Of a stretch of 5,771 nucleotides of DNA, positions 4,484-5,771 are shown one piece after another. A program made the position numbers and the translations under genes. A model generated the notes under the pieces. That model saw only the letters and a list, made by a program, of their open reading frames with translations. It ran no database searches and was not told where the DNA came from. The stretch's first letter is position 1; every line of letters starts with the position of its first letter. The DNA lies in assembly GCA_937899365.1 (NCBI GenBank), contig CALBPH010000044.1, positions 1 to 5,771 on the forward strand. The letters run 5' to 3'. Origin of the DNA: an uncultured Leptolyngbya sp. (lineage in GTDB: Bacteria; Cyanobacteriota; Cyanobacteriia; Phormidesmidales; Phormidesmidaceae).

Positions 4484-5771
4484 CTATTGGCCAATGCCAT
4501 CACAGAGTTTTCGATCGCTTTCGTCAACATCTACGTTATTGGTTAGGTAATCTCTTACCCAATCGCATTGTCTTGAGAGTAGTTCATTCATACTGCCAAC
4601 CAACCACAGGCGAACAGTCCCATCCATACCACTTGTTGCCAGTTGCGTACCGTCAGGACTGAACGCGATACTAAAAACTGAGCCTTGATAGCCTTCGAAT
4701 GCTGCTAGCTGCTTGCCTGTTGTGTCCCATAGACGAACAGTCCCATCTGTTCCACCGGTTGCCATCTGAGAGCCATCGGGGCTAAACGTGGTGCTAAAAA
4801 TCAGTCCTTGATGACCGTCGAATGCGGCTAGCTGCTGCTTGCCTGTTGTGTTCCATAGGCGGAGGGTCCCGTCTTCTTCATAATAGGTTGCTATTTGAGA
4901 GCCATTAGGATTGAACGTGAAGCTATCAATCTGTCCTTGATGACCGAATGCGGCTATTTGCTTGCCTGTTGTGTCCCACAGGCGGATGCCATCGTCTCCA
5001 TGGGTTGCTATTTGAGAGCCATTAGGATTGAACGTGATGCTAGTAATCTGTCCTTGATGGTCGTCGAATGCGGCTATTTGCTTGCCTGTTGTGTCCCACA
5101 GGCGGACAGCCCCGAATAGTCCTCTGATTATTAGCTGAGAGCCATCGGGGCTAAATGAGATGCTACCAATCGGGTCGTCCTGGATGTCGAATGTGGCTAT
5201 CTGCTTGCCTGCTGTGTCCCACAAGTGGGCAGTCCCATCTTCTCCATGGGTTGCCAGTTGAGAGCCATCGGGACTAAACGTGATGCTAGCAATCCGTCCC
5301 TGAGGACTTTTAAATACGGCTAGCTGTTTGCCCGATGTATCCCACAGGCGGACAGTCCCATCTCCTCTGAGAGCCGCCAGCTGAGAGCCGTCAGGGCTAA
5401 ACGTGATGCTATAAAGCGGGCCAGAAAGCGGACCAGAAACCACACCCACACCTAGAATTCCGTTGAATTCCGAGTAATTGTATGGGGTGCTATTACCAAT
5501 CAGGCCAGGATGGAGTTCAAGACGGTTCTGTTCTTGTCCAGTAACTGTTGTTTGTTGCAGTTGCCCTAAGACAGAAATCTTCAACTTGTGGTCAGGCATG
5601 ACGGTTTGCCAAAAAGACTTTTGCAGAATTCGGACAGCACGAATACTGGCAACATCGGCATCTAAGGTTTGATTGTTGGCAAGTGCTGTCTTGGATACGG
5701 CAACAGAAGTGCGAATTTGTTGGATTTCGGCTTGTCTCATTTGCAAGCCAGAAAACACCGCTAATCCAGTC
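4484..5771 (-). CDS. WD40 beta-propeller protein, C-terminal part (5' end outside window)
   Basis: The minus-strand frame is open through the right edge (reading TGLAVFSGLQMRQAEIQQIR), so the GTG at 5758 is not a true start. 'GLAVFSG' looks like the end of a membrane helix. It is followed by a helical linker (RTSVAVSKTALANNQTLDADVASIRAVRIL) and then seven WD40 repeats encoded at about 4592-5413. Each has (F)(S/N)P(D/N)G(S/T)Q...DG..RLW(D/N)T, enough for one closed seven-bladed propeller. The tail 'CDWVRDYLTNN ... SDRKLCDGI' is characteristic of cyanobacterial WD40 proteins. In that family the missing N-terminus usually carries a STAND/NACHT-type ATPase or another effector domain, so the whole protein is probably a signalling or defence sensor; this is inference. 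Blade 4 is one residue short (DDGIRLW) and blade 5 one long (EEDGTLRLW). It stops at TAG, converging with the lipase gene. Confidence 0.9.
   Translation of the reverse strand, partial: TGLAVFSGLQMRQAEIQQIRTSVAVSKTALANNQTLDADVASIRAVRILQKSFWQTVMPDHKLKISVLGQLQQTTVTGQEQNRLELHPGLIGNSTPYNYSEFNGILGVGVVSGPLSGPLYSITFSPDGSQLAALRGDGTVRLWDTSGKQLAVFKSPQGRIASITFSPDGSQLATHGEDGTAHLWDTAGKQIATFDIQDDPIGSISFSPDGSQLIIRGLFGAVRLWDTTGKQIAAFDDHQGQITSITFNPNGSQIATHGDDGIRLWDTTGKQIAAFGHQGQIDSFTFNPNGSQIATYYEEDGTLRLWNTTGKQQLAAFDGHQGLIFSTTFSPDGSQMATGGTDGTVRLWDTTGKQLAAFEGYQGSVFSIAFSPDGTQLATSGMDGTVRLWLVGSMNELLSRQCDWVRDYLTNNVDVDESDRKLCDGIGQ
4886..5106 (-). repeat. Recently duplicated WD40 blade DNA
   Basis: Two exact DNA repeats occur with nearly the same offset: 35 bp at 4886-4920 and 5003-5037 (encoding the FNPNGSQIAT strands of blades 5 and 4), and 42 bp at 4945-4986 and 5065-5106 (encoding the RLWDTTGKQIAAF region of blades 4 and 3). 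The offsets of 117 and 120 bp match one blade, showing recent blade duplication or gene conversion. Confidence 0.85.
5413..5436 (-). repeat. 12-bp in-frame tandem duplication before WD40 blade 1
   Basis: AAAGCGGGCCAG (5413-5424) is followed by AAAGCGGACCAG (5425-5436), one mismatch, encoding SGPLSGPL just before the first blade. It lies in an unusual Gly/Val/Ser-rich stretch (YNYSEFNGILGVGVVSGPL) in the place where related proteins have a short 'GH...V.SV' link. Confidence 0.65.

Noticed and set aside
4895..5119. Plus-strand ORF inside the WD40 gene with internal repeats (MRAIRIERE-type)
   Set aside because: It is antisense to the duplicated blades; its repeats are only the shadow of the WD40 repeats.

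Overview
The window reads like an accessory stretch of a cyanobacterial chromosome or plasmid. The main reason is the minus-strand gene at the right edge: a seven-bladed WD40 protein with an 'EIQQIR' linker in front and a 'WVRDYL...SDRKLCD' tail, an arrangement typical of large multidomain WD40 proteins of filamentous and other cyanobacteria. The genus cannot be fixed from the sequence, and I saw no GCGATCGC (HIP1) octamer.

Layout, left to right: (1) 1-138, the 3' end of an unrecognised plus-strand gene, followed by strong G/C-rich hairpins. (2) 319-1023, a small sigma-70-family (ECF-like) sigma factor with an ATG start set by an AAGGAG site. (3) A near-perfect 15-bp dyad at 1051-1090. (4) 1122-2432, one continuous reading frame for an aerolysin/natterin-type beta-pore-forming protein, interrupted by two in-frame TAA codons (1593-1595 and 2160-2162). 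It comprises three 46-residue 'AWSGKRNDT' repeats, an aerolysin-like pore module, a Pro/Thr linker and three ~36-residue 'WDGSxW' repeats. (5) A 78-bp imperfect palindrome at 2461-2538. (6) 2623-4188, a class-3 lipase (GHSLGG) with a ~200-residue beta-rich N-terminal domain. (7) A perfect 15-bp stem hairpin at 4207-4244. (8) 4484-5771, the WD40 gene on the minus strand, whose 5' end is outside the window.

Taken together, 319-4188 looks like a small membrane-attack locus: a dedicated sigma factor, a pore-forming protein and a lipase, all on one strand and separated by structured intergenic DNA. That the genes act together is inference from proximity and domain content. Neither toxin-like protein has a recognisable signal peptide.

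The most notable observation is the split toxin gene. Its frame is conserved across both TAA codons with no frameshift, and the repeat homology continues straight through the second stop. It is either a recently inactivated gene, an assembly error, or (less likely) a case of readthrough.
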